Assembly: GCF_001440415.1 (NCBI RefSeq)
Contig: NZ_LLYA01000170.1
Location: forward strand, 1-64,000
DNA: 64,000 nucleotides
Direction of reading: 5' to 3'
From: Bradyrhizobium retamae
GTDB lineage: Bacteria; Pseudomonadota; Alphaproteobacteria; Rhizobiales; Xanthobacteraceae
The notes under the pieces were generated by a model, which did not search any database, was not told where the DNA came from, and saw only the letters and a list, made by a program, of their open reading frames with translations. The position numbers were made by a program, and so were the translations under genes. Below, piece after piece: positions 41,914 to 49,188 of this stretch (position 1 is its first letter; the number at the start of each line of letters is the position of its first letter).

Positions 41914-42291
41914 ATGGAAACTCGGATCGTCAACAACATCCCCGAATGGCGCTATCAGGCTGCGGTGATCGCACGCCTGCACGCAATGGAAGACGAAGGT
42001 CTGCCAATCGCCTGCGCTGGCGACATGAACCGCGCGAAGCGCAGTCGCCGTGAGCGGATGGAAGCAAAGGTCACGGGTCTTACCGCAGGCGAGCCCGATG
42101 TTCGTGTCTACATGACGCGGGCTCGCCTGCTTAGCTTTGAACTGAAGACGCCAAAGGGATCGCGCTCGAAGGCGCAACGCGACCGTCACAAGCTGCTCGC
42201 CGCTCTCGGCTTCGAGATCATCACCATCAAGGCCACGACGCCGGAAGAACTGGCCGACCTGGTTGAAGCTGAAGTGCGAGCCCGGCTGTAA
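41914..42291 (+). CDS. VRR-NUC-like nuclease domain protein, 125 aa
   Basis: The protein has ERMEAKVTGLTAGEPDVRVY and LLSFELKTPKGSRSKAQRDR, followed by LLAALGFEIITIKA. GxPDxxxxxxxxxxxxELK is the active-site pattern of VRR-NUC and related PD-(D/E)XK nucleases found in phage replication modules. Start ATG 41914 has a weak ribosome site. Its stop overlaps the next ATG (taATG). Confidence 0.75.
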   Translation: METRIVNNIPEWRYQAAVIARLHAMEDEGLPIACAGDMNRAKRSRRERMEAKVTGLTAGEPDVRVYMTRARLLSFELKTPKGSRSKAQRDRHKLLAALGFEIITIKATTPEELADLVEAEVRARL

Positions 42292-42932
42292 TGCAGATCA
42301 CGCTCACGCTCACGAAGGGGATGCTCGAACGCCTCGACGCATTGCGCGAGAGTAGCATCAACACCGCGACCGCGAAGGCGCTGACCTTCACCGCCAAGGA
42401 CGCGCAGATGGCATTGCGGACGCAAGTCCCAGCCATGTTCGTCATTCGTCGTCCGTGGATCGTCGGCGGCATTCGCATCAAGCCGGCGAATGGCGGAAAC
42501 CTGAAGGCGCAGGTCGGCTCAATCGACAAGTACATGGAGCGCCATGTCATCGGCGCCGGACGTGAGAAGCAAGCAGCCAACAGCCTGTCGATCCGCTCGA
42601 AGCGTGGCAGCAACGGCCGTCTGGCAACGGGCGGCATCCTGATCAAACCCTACGGCTCGATTGCCAGTGCCCCCGTGCATACGGTGGTGCGTCGTCGTTT
42701 GAACCGGATGGAAAACCAGAAGAAGAAGCCGTTTCAGATCGTCTCTGGCGGTCGGGTCTTCATCGTGCGCCGCAAGGGCAAGGCACGGAAGCCGCTCCAA
42801 TCCCTCGCCATGCTTCAGAACAGCGCGGACATCTCCGAGAATTGGGACTTCTTCGGCACCGTTAGCGGTGTCGTTCAATCGCGCTTCCCCCATCACTTCT
42901 ATCGAGCGGTCGTGAACGCGAGCACTCGATGA
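42291..42932 (+). CDS. Phage hypothetical (possible minor structural) protein, 213 aa
   Basis: A basic protein of 213 residues (KALTFTAKDAQMALRTQVPA; VHTVVRRRLNRMENQKKKPF; RKGKARKPLQSLAML). This resembles phage minor tail or head-tail proteins of the gp10 kind only loosely, and its position far from the late genes argues against that. It is coupled to neighbours by one- and four-base overlaps. Confidence 0.55.
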   Translation: MQITLTLTKGMLERLDALRESSINTATAKALTFTAKDAQMALRTQVPAMFVIRRPWIVGGIRIKPANGGNLKAQVGSIDKYMERHVIGAGREKQAANSLSIRSKRGSNGRLATGGILIKPYGSIASAPVHTVVRRRLNRMENQKKKPFQIVSGGRVFIVRRKGKARKPLQSLAMLQNSADISENWDFFGTVSGVVQSRFPHHFYRAVVNASTR

Positions 42933-43045
42933 CGAAAACGACTCCCCCCTCGTTTGGCGAAGATGACTCGGCCCCCATGAATCGAAATGTGACGAAAACG
43001 ACTCCCCCCTCCCACGATCGAGGCGCAACCCACGGCTGGCCCTGA
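42929..43045 (+). CDS. Possible 38-aa peptide with repeated TKTTPPS
   Basis: An ATG overlapping the previous stop (ATGA) opens a 38-codon frame whose two copies of TKTTPPS come from a 22-bp direct repeat. It is Pro/Thr-rich and unlike folded proteins. It may be a real coupled small gene or chance. Confidence 0.3.
   Translation: MTKTTPPSFGEDDSAPMNRNVTKTTPPSHDRGATHGWP
42930..43011 (+). repeat. 22-bp direct repeat, two copies 60 bp apart
   Basis: TGACGAAAACGACTCCCCCC followed by TC occurs at 42930-42951 and 42990-43011, identical in both. A third, degenerate copy (TTGGCGAAGATGACTCGGCC) lies between. The spacing of 60 bases keeps reading frame. Confidence 0.8.
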
Positions 43046-43111
43046 TCGCAGTCGTCGCAATCGCCGCCTCAATCGGCCCCGCACTGGCCCGAGCGTGCCA
43101 GGACGAATGCG

Positions 43112-43390
43112 GTGGTGAAGATCCCCGACACATCGACTTCTTTGCAGAAAATGCAAATTACCCATCGGACGCAGATGTCAGCCCCTACGAGCGAAACCGG
43201 CCTGCTTCGCATCAGCGCGCCGCACTTCTGCGCTGGGGCGGATGTCGTTGGTGGCGTCGTGTGCGGCACTATCGCGCCGATCTTACGCTACATGCGTGGC
43301 TGGCCCATCGAGCGCGTCCGCTCGTACTGTCGCTCAATGCGATGGGAGCTTCTGACTCAAGGCGTGGACCGCGAGGGCCACCACGTTTAA
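43112..43390 (+). CDS. Small conserved-type phage protein, 92 aa
   Basis: From GTG 43112 (AGGA eight bases upstream) the C-terminal 60 residues read LLRISAPHFCAGADVVGGVV, then CGTIAPILRYMRGWPIERVR, then SYCRSMRWE. APHFxAG...APILRYMxGW is a pattern I recall in small phage proteins of rhizobial and other phages; its function is unknown. The N-terminal 20 residues look less conserved and later ATGs (43151, 43175) are possible starts. Confidence 0.6.
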   Translation: MVKIPDTSTSLQKMQITHRTQMSAPTSETGLLRISAPHFCAGADVVGGVVCGTIAPILRYMRGWPIERVRSYCRSMRWELLTQGVDREGHHV

Positions 43391-43866
43391 ACCTCGCGGG
43401 GAAAAAAATTTTTAGGCTACGTTTTTTCCTTACAGCGACGGGCCACTCAGCCGATCTCGGCGATCTTCCGGCGAAGCTCGTCACCAATCTCGAAAATCGC
43501 TGCGCAAAATCTTCTCTCGCCTAGAACGTGCAGGCGATCACGGCAGAGTCCGACGTTTTTTGCGCGTAGCGCCAGCGGCCAGCGCGCGCGGCCCATAAGC
43601 TTTCGGCAATGCCCCGCTACCACGGCCCCGCTTTTCCATACGACATTGCACGGGCTTCTAATCGCGTCTGGCAATCGGTCGCCATTCGCGCGCGTCGTTA
43701 CACTTCGGCCCCCTCGCGGTTGCAGAATGCGACAACGCGTCACAGCCTTGTGAAGACGCGCGCGGCCGTTATCGCCGCACAAATCACGCGGCGAACTATC
43801 CGACTCGCGCCAGTAGCGGCGCATTGCTCCGAATCCTTTCGCTCGACTCGCCTAGCGGCGCATAGT
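43391..43866. other. Intergenic stretch without recognisable gene
   Basis: This 476-base stretch has only short, low-quality reading frames. It contains GGGGAAAAAAATTTTTAGG near 43400 and TACGTTTTTTCC after it, which could serve a promoter or terminator, and GC-rich sequence with many GCGCG runs. No tRNA or clear hairpin was seen apart from that at 43867. Confidence 0.5.
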
Positions 43867-43901
43867 GAAACGGCCCCGCAATTGCCTGCGGAGCCGTTTT
43901 C
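43867..43901. terminator. Hairpin terminator after the leftward small-gene block
   Basis: GAAACGGC (43867-43874) pairs with GCCGTTTTC (43893-43901), with further inner pairing GCA/TGC. It lies just beyond the stop of the last leftward gene (43918), and is nearly symmetric, so it could stop transcription from either side. Confidence 0.7.
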
Positions 43902-43917
43902 TATGCGTCGTGGTTCG

Positions 43918-44241
43918 TCACGCGTTACGGATGGTGATTAGGCGAGCCGAATACGTCACCACGGCATGCGAGCCGCTAAAGGTCTCCGCGACCTGCGCGC
44001 CAGTCACGTCAATAATTGGCTTGTCACCTTTGCCGCTAACCGTGCCGCGCTCCGCGCGCGTTAGCTCATTGAATTGCGACTCAGTGCAGACGGACAGGGT
44101 TAGAGTCTTGTCGCTCCATTCGCGCTTGAATCGCTTGCCGACCGTAAAGCCTACGGCCGCGAGCCTAGCGCCTTCAATCCAAATGCGAGTCCGCTCGCCT
44201 GCTTTTGTGGTTCCGAGTTTAGTCTTGAAAGTGTCGGACAT
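43918..44241 (-). CDS. Phage hypothetical protein, 107 aa
   Basis: A basic, beta-rich protein (TRIWIEGARLAAVGFTVGKR; FKREWSDKTLTLSVCTESQF) ending in a strand-rich segment. This resembles small antitoxin-like or SymE-like beta domains (GARLAAVGFTVGKRF is similar to the SymE/SpoVT-type strand pair), but that is only a resemblance. AGGA precedes the ATG. It is the last gene of the leftward block. Confidence 0.6.
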   Translation of the reverse strand: MSDTFKTKLGTTKAGERTRIWIEGARLAAVGFTVGKRFKREWSDKTLTLSVCTESQFNELTRAERGTVSGKGDKPIIDVTGAQVAETFSGSHAVVTYSARLITIRNA

Positions 44242-44281
44242 TGTGATTCCTATTGTGTCGATTGATTGCGAGGGGGGATGA

Positions 44282-44791
44282 TTAGGCTTTGCGGTGCTTT
44301 TGCACGTTCAAGACAAGATAACGGCCGTTACGGTGGAGTCCTTCGTACCATCCACGACTCGCTATTCCGTGCCGCAGGTCTGACTCGTTGTGTCCGAATT
44401 GGAATCCGCCGGTTGCGTGAAAATTGCGGATCAACTCGCCTAGCGCCATATCGGCCCCGGCTTCGTTGTCGCTTGCGTAATCGACGCGCGTTGCATCGGA
44501 CGACATGCGAGACTCAACAAAGCCAACGATGGCTTGCCAGTCATCCGCCCAAAACAAATCGCGCAGATTGTTGTCTGCCGACTCGTCAATCGCGCAAACG
44601 TGGAATCGTAGCCACTCTGGAAATTCGCGCTCTTCCGGCTTCGGATAGTCGCACCAAATGACAAGCTTTGCGGCTTCGTTCGTAAACGACGGGCAAACGT
44701 CATTGCCCCATGATGAATCGACAAAGCCCGCCGGCATGGCGGGCATTTGGTCCGGCGGATAGTCTTTAAACTCAATCCTAAAATCAGCCAT
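44282..44791 (-). CDS. Phage hypothetical protein, 169 aa
   Basis: From ATG 44791 it reads DFRIEFKDYPPDQMPAMPAG then FVDSSWGNDVCPSFTNEAAK and VIWCDYPKPEEREFP. Acidic and globular. The N-terminal phrase PxMPxGFxDxSWxNDxCPSF recurs in phage proteins I have seen from alphaproteobacterial phages, always without a function. Confidence 0.65.
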   Translation of the reverse strand: MADFRIEFKDYPPDQMPAMPAGFVDSSWGNDVCPSFTNEAAKLVIWCDYPKPEEREFPEWLRFHVCAIDESADNNLRDLFWADDWQAIVGFVESRMSSDATRVDYASDNEAGADMALGELIRNFHATGGFQFGHNESDLRHGIASRGWYEGLHRNGRYLVLNVQKHRKA

Positions 44792-44811
44792 TGGCTTGCA
44801 TCCTGTTAGAA

Positions 44812-44855
44812 GCGAGTCCCCTTGGAATGTCCGATGGAAGGGACAGGGGACTCGC
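44812..44855. terminator. Perfect 11-bp inverted repeat between small genes
   Basis: GCGAGTCCCCT (44812-44822) and AGGGGACTCGC (44845-44855) are perfect complements with a 22-base loop, between the stop at 44864 and the start at 44791 of two leftward genes. On the minus strand TTCT follows. It could be a partial terminator or a processing site that sets relative expression. Confidence 0.55.
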
Positions 44856-44863
44856 AAATGGGT

Positions 44864-45094
44864 TTAGCGGTTGTGATCGCGGTTCAAGCGGCTTCGATCC
44901 GCGAGCGTCTTAGGCTTGCGCAATGCCTCTTCAAGCAATTGCGTTGTGTAAACGTCTTCAATGCGGACAACGGAAAAATGCCGCTGGCGATCATTCGCGG
45001 CGCAAAGCCTTTCGGCTTCCGTCTTCGCTGGATCAAACGCCGCAAAGTTTCCAGTTAGTTCGCCCGTGGCGATATCGCGGATTCGGAATTGCAT
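44864..45094 (-). CDS. Phage hypothetical protein, 76 aa
   Basis: Reads MQFRIRDIATGELTGNFAAF, then AKTEAERLCAANDRQRHFSV. AGGAGTC lies seven bases before the ATG. The pattern of a short beta strand and an AERLCAANDR helix is seen in other small phage proteins. No function known. Confidence 0.6.
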   Translation of the reverse strand: MQFRIRDIATGELTGNFAAFDPAKTEAERLCAANDRQRHFSVVRIEDVYTTQLLEEALRKPKTLADRSRLNRDHNR

Positions 45095-45176
45095 TTAGTG
45101 ACTCCTATGTTCTGAAGGCGTTGGGCTCTTCAGTGACGGCACAACCGCCAGACGACGCGCACCGCGTCGTTTCGCC

Positions 45177-45455
45177 CTATGCCATCCAACCGGGAATCCG
45201 CTTGTAGACTTTGAAGCGATAGCCGAAGGGGGCCGACTCTAGCTCGCGCTTTAGGCTTTCGTATTCTGCGGGAGTCGCGGGCCGCGTTGTCGCGTACCAC
45301 TCGCGCGAGCAACTGCCATGCTGCCCGATATGCGCATAGCAACCCATAAGATTGCCGTTGTCGATTTCGCGAGGGAATACGGCAGTAACTTCGCCTTTGT
45401 GTGGGCCGCGCTTGTCCGCGCGGAATAGGACGGCCGTCAATGGTTCGTCAGACAT
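45177..45455 (-). CDS. Phage hypothetical protein, 92 aa
   Basis: From ATG 45455: EPLTAVLFRADKRGPHKGEV then TAVFPREIDNGNLMGCYAHI, GQHGSCSREWYATTRPATP and KVYKRIPGW. The phrases resemble small phage proteins (GEVTAVFP...CYAHxGQHGxCS) that I recall from several proteobacterial phages. Function unknown. The gap to the next gene, 45095-45176, holds a GACGCG-CAC-CGCGTC hairpin. Confidence 0.65.
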   Translation of the reverse strand: MSDEPLTAVLFRADKRGPHKGEVTAVFPREIDNGNLMGCYAHIGQHGSCSREWYATTRPATPAEYESLKRELESAPFGYRFKVYKRIPGWMA

Positions 45456-45471
45456 GGGAATCGATCCTGAT

Positions 45472-45573
45472 TTAGAGCGGAGTGCAGGCAATGCCCGCAA
45501 CTGTGACAACGAAGGCGATGCAAAGTGCGACAAAAACAGCGCGCGCTAGTTCGACGGCATAAACCTGAATCAT
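45472..45573 (-). CDS. 33-aa single-pass membrane peptide
   Basis: ATG 45573 overlaps the stop of the upstream gene by four bases (ATGA). The peptide is mostly one hydrophobic helix (AVFVALCIAFVVTVAGIAC). Translational coupling and the clear membrane segment support a real micro-gene. Small phage membrane peptides may act as lysis or exclusion factors; no specific evidence here. Confidence 0.55.
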   Translation of the reverse strand: MIQVYAVELARAVFVALCIAFVVTVAGIACTPL

Positions 45574-45857
45574 TGCGCGTCGTCCTCCGCATATGCGGAC
45601 GCGATCCGCTTGCCCGTATGATCGCAGAACAGACTCGAGTCTTCGTAATTGATGGCAACCGCCACGACTCGCCATCCGTCGTTAGACTTGTCGCGGATGG
45701 ATTCCAGAATGTTGCGGCGTTCCTGCTTCGCTGCTTCAAACGAAAGCGCGGCCCCGTCACTTGTGACGAAATAGAGCGGATAACCGCCGGGCCATGCATA
45801 GGGGCCATTGCGAACGGCCGCGCGAAAGTCTGCGATTGAGTTGATTTGCATCGACAT
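45570..45857 (-). CDS. Conserved-type phage protein, 95 aa
   Basis: Reads INSIADFRAAVRNGPYAWPG, then GYPLYFVTSDGAALSFEAAK, then GWRVVAVAINYEDSSLFCDH and TGKRIASAYAED. I recall this family from many alpha- and betaproteobacterial phages. Function unknown. CDHTGKRI with a nearby Cys/His pair could bind metal, but this is not certain. Confidence 0.75.
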   Translation of the reverse strand: MSMQINSIADFRAAVRNGPYAWPGGYPLYFVTSDGAALSFEAAKQERRNILESIRDKSNDGWRVVAVAINYEDSSLFCDHTGKRIASAYAEDDAQ

Positions 45858-45866
45858 TGCCGGGCC

Positions 45867-46496
45867 TCAATAAATCGTCTGCACAAACATGACGGTTGCG
45901 GAGCGATACGGATAAAAGGCGAAGCCATCGCCATGCGACTCCAAACGGCCGCGTACGGCGTTGAGTCCCATTGCAAGCTTTGCGGCTCGCATGATTTGCC
46001 GGTCTGTCGCGCCAACCGGGAGAGTCAGAGTCTCGCGCTTAACCCAGCAATAATTGGCTTCGCCTCCGAAAGTGTCCGTATACTCAACGGACATTTGAAA
46101 GGACTCCGCGCGCTTCACTTTTTGGACGCGGGCATAATCGCCAGAGCTAACAAAATATGTGCCGTGGTATTCGTCGCCACTAATCGCGGCAATCCGCACC
46201 GCAATGCGTTTGCCTCCGAAATTGTCGCGATATTCGCGGCCAAAGGTAACGCGGCCCAAAACTTCGCCCGTCCAAGTCGTCGCGACTCCCTTTTCCCGGT
46301 TGATATAAAGGAAGTAGCGCGCGGGCTTGTCGCGCAGAAACTCAAAAACTTCTAGCGCGCTCCGCTCTTCATTCGTTGGCGGGATGATATCCGCCGGCAA
46401 TTCTGACGGATGGTAGCTAGTGCGATTGCCTAACCAATTGCGGAGCGCGGTTTCGCGGTTGCGGATGGCGACGGCGGATTCTGCGGAGAGTGTCAT
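45867..46496 (-). CDS. Phage hypothetical protein, 209 aa
   Basis: From ATG 46496, the protein reads NRETALRNWLGNRTSYHPSE, then YFLYINREKGVATTWTGEVL, then HGTYFVSSGDYARVQKVKRA. The middle has alternating strands suggesting an OB- or beta-barrel-like fold. AGGACTC lies before the ATG. No family assignment. Confidence 0.6.
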   Translation of the reverse strand: MTLSAESAVAIRNRETALRNWLGNRTSYHPSELPADIIPPTNEERSALEVFEFLRDKPARYFLYINREKGVATTWTGEVLGRVTFGREYRDNFGGKRIAVRIAAISGDEYHGTYFVSSGDYARVQKVKRAESFQMSVEYTDTFGGEANYCWVKRETLTLPVGATDRQIMRAAKLAMGLNAVRGRLESHGDGFAFYPYRSATVMFVQTIY

Positions 46497-46542
46497 TTGC
46501 GGGAGTCCTGATATCTGAAGAGGGATTGAGATTTGCGCGGGC

Positions 46543-46995
46543 TTAGCGGTGGTAAATCCAACCGCGCCACGTTTCGCAGTAGGCTTCGCCGAAAGCGCGA
46601 GCCGCGTTCTGCAATGCTTCAAGGCATGCCGCGTGCCCGTCGTCTGTGAAGCCAACGCCATGACCCTGACGGGCAAACCAAAAGAGATTGCCGAGTCTTT
46701 CGTCGTTTAGTTCGTTGCGGCCATAGCGAAAGCCTTCGGAGCCCGGCTCTAATTCCATCGCGGCCGTTAAGTGTGCTTCGTTGGCTTGCCAGAACGCGGC
46801 GCAATCCTTTGCGAGGTCTGCGATTGCCGCGCGCGTAAGACGCGCAACGCCTAAGCGGTTGAGTCTGTGTTCGTCGTTTTCTTCGCCAATGTCGCCATTG
46901 GTGAAAAACATCGCTTCTACATAACCCTTTGCGAAATCGCTCAACGCGTCATAGCTGCGCGGGGCTGGAACGTCGTTTAGAACAAACTGCGGCAT
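46543..46995 (-). CDS. Phage hypothetical protein, 150 aa
   Basis: Reads SYDALSDFAKGYVEAMFFTN, then AAIADLAKDCAAFWQANEAH, then NLFWFARQGHGVGFTDDGHA. The pattern AKGYVEAMFFT...DCxxFxxxN...D.aG.DFWLTR.GHGVGFWD-like ending is shared by a common phage protein family of unknown role (GHGVGFTDDG fits). The start is only three bases from the upstream stop. Confidence 0.75.
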   Translation of the reverse strand: MPQFVLNDVPAPRSYDALSDFAKGYVEAMFFTNGDIGEENDEHRLNRLGVARLTRAAIADLAKDCAAFWQANEAHLTAAMELEPGSEGFRYGRNELNDERLGNLFWFARQGHGVGFTDDGHAACLEALQNAARAFGEAYCETWRGWIYHR

Positions 46996-46998
46996 GGC

Positions 46999-47238
46999 TT
47001 AGGCTTCCATCCAAGGGGCTTGCACGTTGTCGAAAAGGTAGGCTTTGCAGTCTTCAGCCATCGCAGACGCGGCGGGGCCGTCATCCTGTTCGGGGCAATC
47101 GGTATCGACCAGATCGCCGTTGCTATCGAAATCGAACCAATAAGCGCGCGTGCTGCGAAGCGTGCTGCATGGCCACGCTGCATTGAATGCAGCGACTTCA
47201 TTGCGTGAGGCGATAACCTTGCGGCCAATGATTTGCAT
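46999..47238 (-). CDS. Phage hypothetical protein, 79 aa
   Basis: From ATG 47238: MQIIGRKVIASRNEVAAFNA, then STRAYWFDFDSNGDLVDTDC. The second half is acidic. This matches no family I can name. It overlaps nothing and sits 11 bases after the previous stop. Confidence 0.6.
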   Translation of the reverse strand: MQIIGRKVIASRNEVAAFNAAWPCSTLRSTRAYWFDFDSNGDLVDTDCPEQDDGPAASAMAEDCKAYLFDNVQAPWMEA

Positions 47239-47249
47239 TGCGCGCGCTC

Positions 47250-47657
47250 CTATTCGCCGAAATAGAAAACGGCGGAATAGGCGAGCAAGATTGACTCGAC
47301 GTTCTGCGAATTGCCGGGAGTCCAACGAGTCCAGCCCGTGAACCAATCCTGATATTCGATGAAAGCGGACTCGGGCTCGCAATAGTCGCTTAGTTCGCCG
47401 CGAATGCGCACCGCAGGCCCGCCAGTGCAAAGCAAGATTGTGTATTCTGCCGGGCTCGAGTCTTCCTTATTGCCGGGGCTGTACCAGCCGGACCGCACTT
47501 CGACGCTTAAAGCGTCTTCGTTGATCCGCTCGCGGGCCTCATTCTCCGCGCGATCATTGCCGGCCTTTTCGGCGAAGCGGAGCGCGGAGACCATTTCCAC
47601 GATTGAATGGAATTGAGCGATTGCCTGCGATAGTCCGCCATCGTTGCGCGTTGTCAT
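47250..47657 (-). CDS. Phage hypothetical protein, 135 aa
   Basis: From ATG 47657: a helical N-terminus with ERINEDALSVEVRSGWYSPG, then AEYTILLCTGGPAVRIRGEL and a Trp-rich end (YQDWFTGWTRWTPG). The phrase YxILLCTGGPAVRIxGEL is, from memory, a widespread phage protein signature of unknown function. It is the first gene of the leftward small-gene block and lies next to operator copies. Confidence 0.75.
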   Translation of the reverse strand: MTTRNDGGLSQAIAQFHSIVEMVSALRFAEKAGNDRAENEARERINEDALSVEVRSGWYSPGNKEDSSPAEYTILLCTGGPAVRIRGELSDYCEPESAFIEYQDWFTGWTRWTPGNSQNVESILLAYSAVFYFGE

Positions 47658-47770
47658 GTCCGTTTGCCTTTCGTCCGTTGCTAGCGACGGGCCATCCGTC
47701 GTTAGACAGTCCATAACGGACTAAGACCGGAATCGTCAAATGATTTCGGAGGATGGCGACGGACGAAACC
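47658..47770 (-). promoter_or_regulatory. Promoter and operator-like cluster for the leftward small-gene block
   Basis: On the minus strand TTGACG (47738-47733) followed after 18 bases by TATGGA is a possible promoter. The same stretch carries CATCCGTCG, GTCCGTTGCTAGCGACGG, ATAACGGAC and, at 47751-47768, GGATGGCGACGGACGAAA, which nearly matches the operator at 40612-40629. It is therefore a fourth control region with related sites. Confidence 0.5.
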
Positions 47771-48354
47771 GGCAAGGCGCCGGATAATGCGGACCAGGTT
47801 GCACCTAAACCGGCTTACGAGCGCAGAGCCAAGCAATATCAATAGCTTAGATCATTTCGCGCAAAGCGATCGAGCCGCGCAGACGCAAGCGAAAGCGAAC
47901 GAAACGCGCAAAGCGAACCGCATTCAACACATTGATATCATTGGGGAAAGCGGTCTGCGCTGGGCTCCGCGGCGCGGGCCATACAACCGCAGGTTATATC
48001 GCATGCGATCAAACGATAAGCGCGAAGCACAAGATTATTCTATGAGACTGAGCAAAGCGTGAAAAATGTTCTGTCAAAGCGGCGTTTGAGGGAAAAAGGT
48101 ACTTTCGAGGGGGTGTGGGGTGCGGGTGACGCGCGACCGTCCACCTTTTCTAGATACGAGAGAAAAAAGGGTACTTTCTGTTCTCAGCGCAGGGTTGCAA
48201 CCTTGAGGCCCGAGAAGGGCCAGAAGCGCCGAAAGGGCCTATTTTCCGGTCTATGACCGGATTTTCATCCGTTGGGATCAAGGGATATTCAAACGCACTC
48301 GAAAGAAACAATACCGATTGAGACCGTATAGCTCTCAACGGGAGCTTTCGTTTC
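47771..48354. other. Intergenic control region upstream of the late genes (possible cos/pac region)
   Basis: This 584-base region has only weak reading frames. It contains an A-rich repeat (AAAAAGGTACTTTC at 48093-48106 and AAAAGGGTACTTTC at 48166-48179 approximately), the perfect palindrome CCGGTC-TAT-GACCGG at 48246-48260 flanked by ATTTT on both sides, and ATCCGTTG at 48267. Located before the kinase and terminase genes, it could hold the late promoter or the packaging site. Confidence 0.45.
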
Positions 48355-48957
48355 ATGATCGTCGTCGGCCTCAAGGGGCTTATTGGGTCTGGCAAGACCA
48401 CTGTCGCTCGTCACCTCATCGAAAAGCACGGTTTCGTCCGTGGGCGCTTCGCTGGCGCTCTGAAGGACATGCTGCGCGCCTTCTTGCGCTATCGCGGCTG
48501 CGATGAAGCCACCATCGAGCGCATGATCGACGGCGATCTGAAGGAAGAGCCGTCCGATTGGCTCAACGGCAAGACGCCGCGTCACGCGATGGAGGGCCTT
48601 GGCAAGCCTTGGGGCCGCGACTGGATGTCTCCCGACCTCTGGATCGCGACCGAGACCGACAAGCTCTGGATCGAGCAGCCCGAGCGCGTCCTGTTCGAGG
48701 ATTGCAGGCACGCGAACGAAGGCGTCGCCATCGAGCGCATGAACGGTCGCGTTTGGGAGGTCTGGCAACCCGGTTTGGTGCCGAAGGATCAGCCGACCGA
48801 GCGGTATCAGGTCGAAGTCAGCGCGTCGGCGGTGATCGTGAACAAACTCGGCCGGCTCGATGAAACGATGAAGCAGGTCGATGACCTCGTTGCTCGCCTC
48901 GTTGCGAGGGCCACCATTGGCCTGCCGCCGATGCAAACCCAGCCGGTGCGGCCGTGA
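48355..48957 (+). CDS. Deoxynucleoside monophosphate kinase-like P-loop protein
   Basis: The 200-aa protein starts with a Walker A motif, VGLKGLIGSGKTTVARHLIE (residues about 4-23), then RGRFAGALKDMLRAFL, typical of phage dNMP kinases that scavenge nucleotides for replication. A later region has RVLFEDCRHANE. GGGAG lies nine bases before the ATG. It leads the rightward late block. Confidence 0.8.
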   Translation: MIVVGLKGLIGSGKTTVARHLIEKHGFVRGRFAGALKDMLRAFLRYRGCDEATIERMIDGDLKEEPSDWLNGKTPRHAMEGLGKPWGRDWMSPDLWIATETDKLWIEQPERVLFEDCRHANEGVAIERMNGRVWEVWQPGLVPKDQPTERYQVEVSASAVIVNKLGRLDETMKQVDDLVARLVARATIGLPPMQTQPVRP

Positions 48958-49187
48958 AGATTTCGCAGGCATATGACTTCGAGCGCCTTCTGAAGGCCCG
49001 AGACGAACTGAAGGCGGCGCATCGCGTCGCGTCGCACGGCGAAGGTCTCGGCATCACGATCAGGGGCTCCTACCAGGACAAGGAGATGATCGAGGCGGTC
49101 AAGGCCGCCGTCGTCGCCGAGTTCGACCGTCGCATCGCCGCCGTTGATGCGAAGCTGATCGCGCTGGGCGTCGAGATCGACGAATAG
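48954..49187 (+). CDS. Small helical phage protein, 77 aa
   Basis: GTG 48954 overlaps the kinase stop by four bases. The protein reads FERLLKARDELKAAHRVASH, then AVVAEFDRRIAAVDAKLIAL, mostly helical with coiled-coil character, between dNMP kinase and terminase small subunit. Similar small helical proteins precede terminases in many phages; role unknown. Confidence 0.65.
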   Translation: MKISQAYDFERLLKARDELKAAHRVASHGEGLGITIRGSYQDKEMIEAVKAAVVAEFDRRIAAVDAKLIALGVEIDE

Positions 49188-49188
49188 C

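Noticed and set aside
43261..43524. Plus-strand 87-codon frame overlapping 43112-43390
   Set aside because: Extending it upstream gives a signal-peptide-like stretch but no usable start codon; the 43112 frame is better supported.
43391..43866. Possible hidden tRNA or small RNA genes in the intergenic stretch
   Set aside because: No cloverleaf or conserved T-arm sequence could be found by eye.
47787..48062. Plus-strand 91-codon frame starting after the operator cluster
   Set aside because: Low-complexity, repeat-like composition (AAGCGAACG-type repeats), no ribosome site and no family resemblance.
48059..48256. Plus-strand 65-codon frame
   Set aside because: Composition dominated by Lys/Arg from A/G-rich repeats; more likely a control or packaging region.
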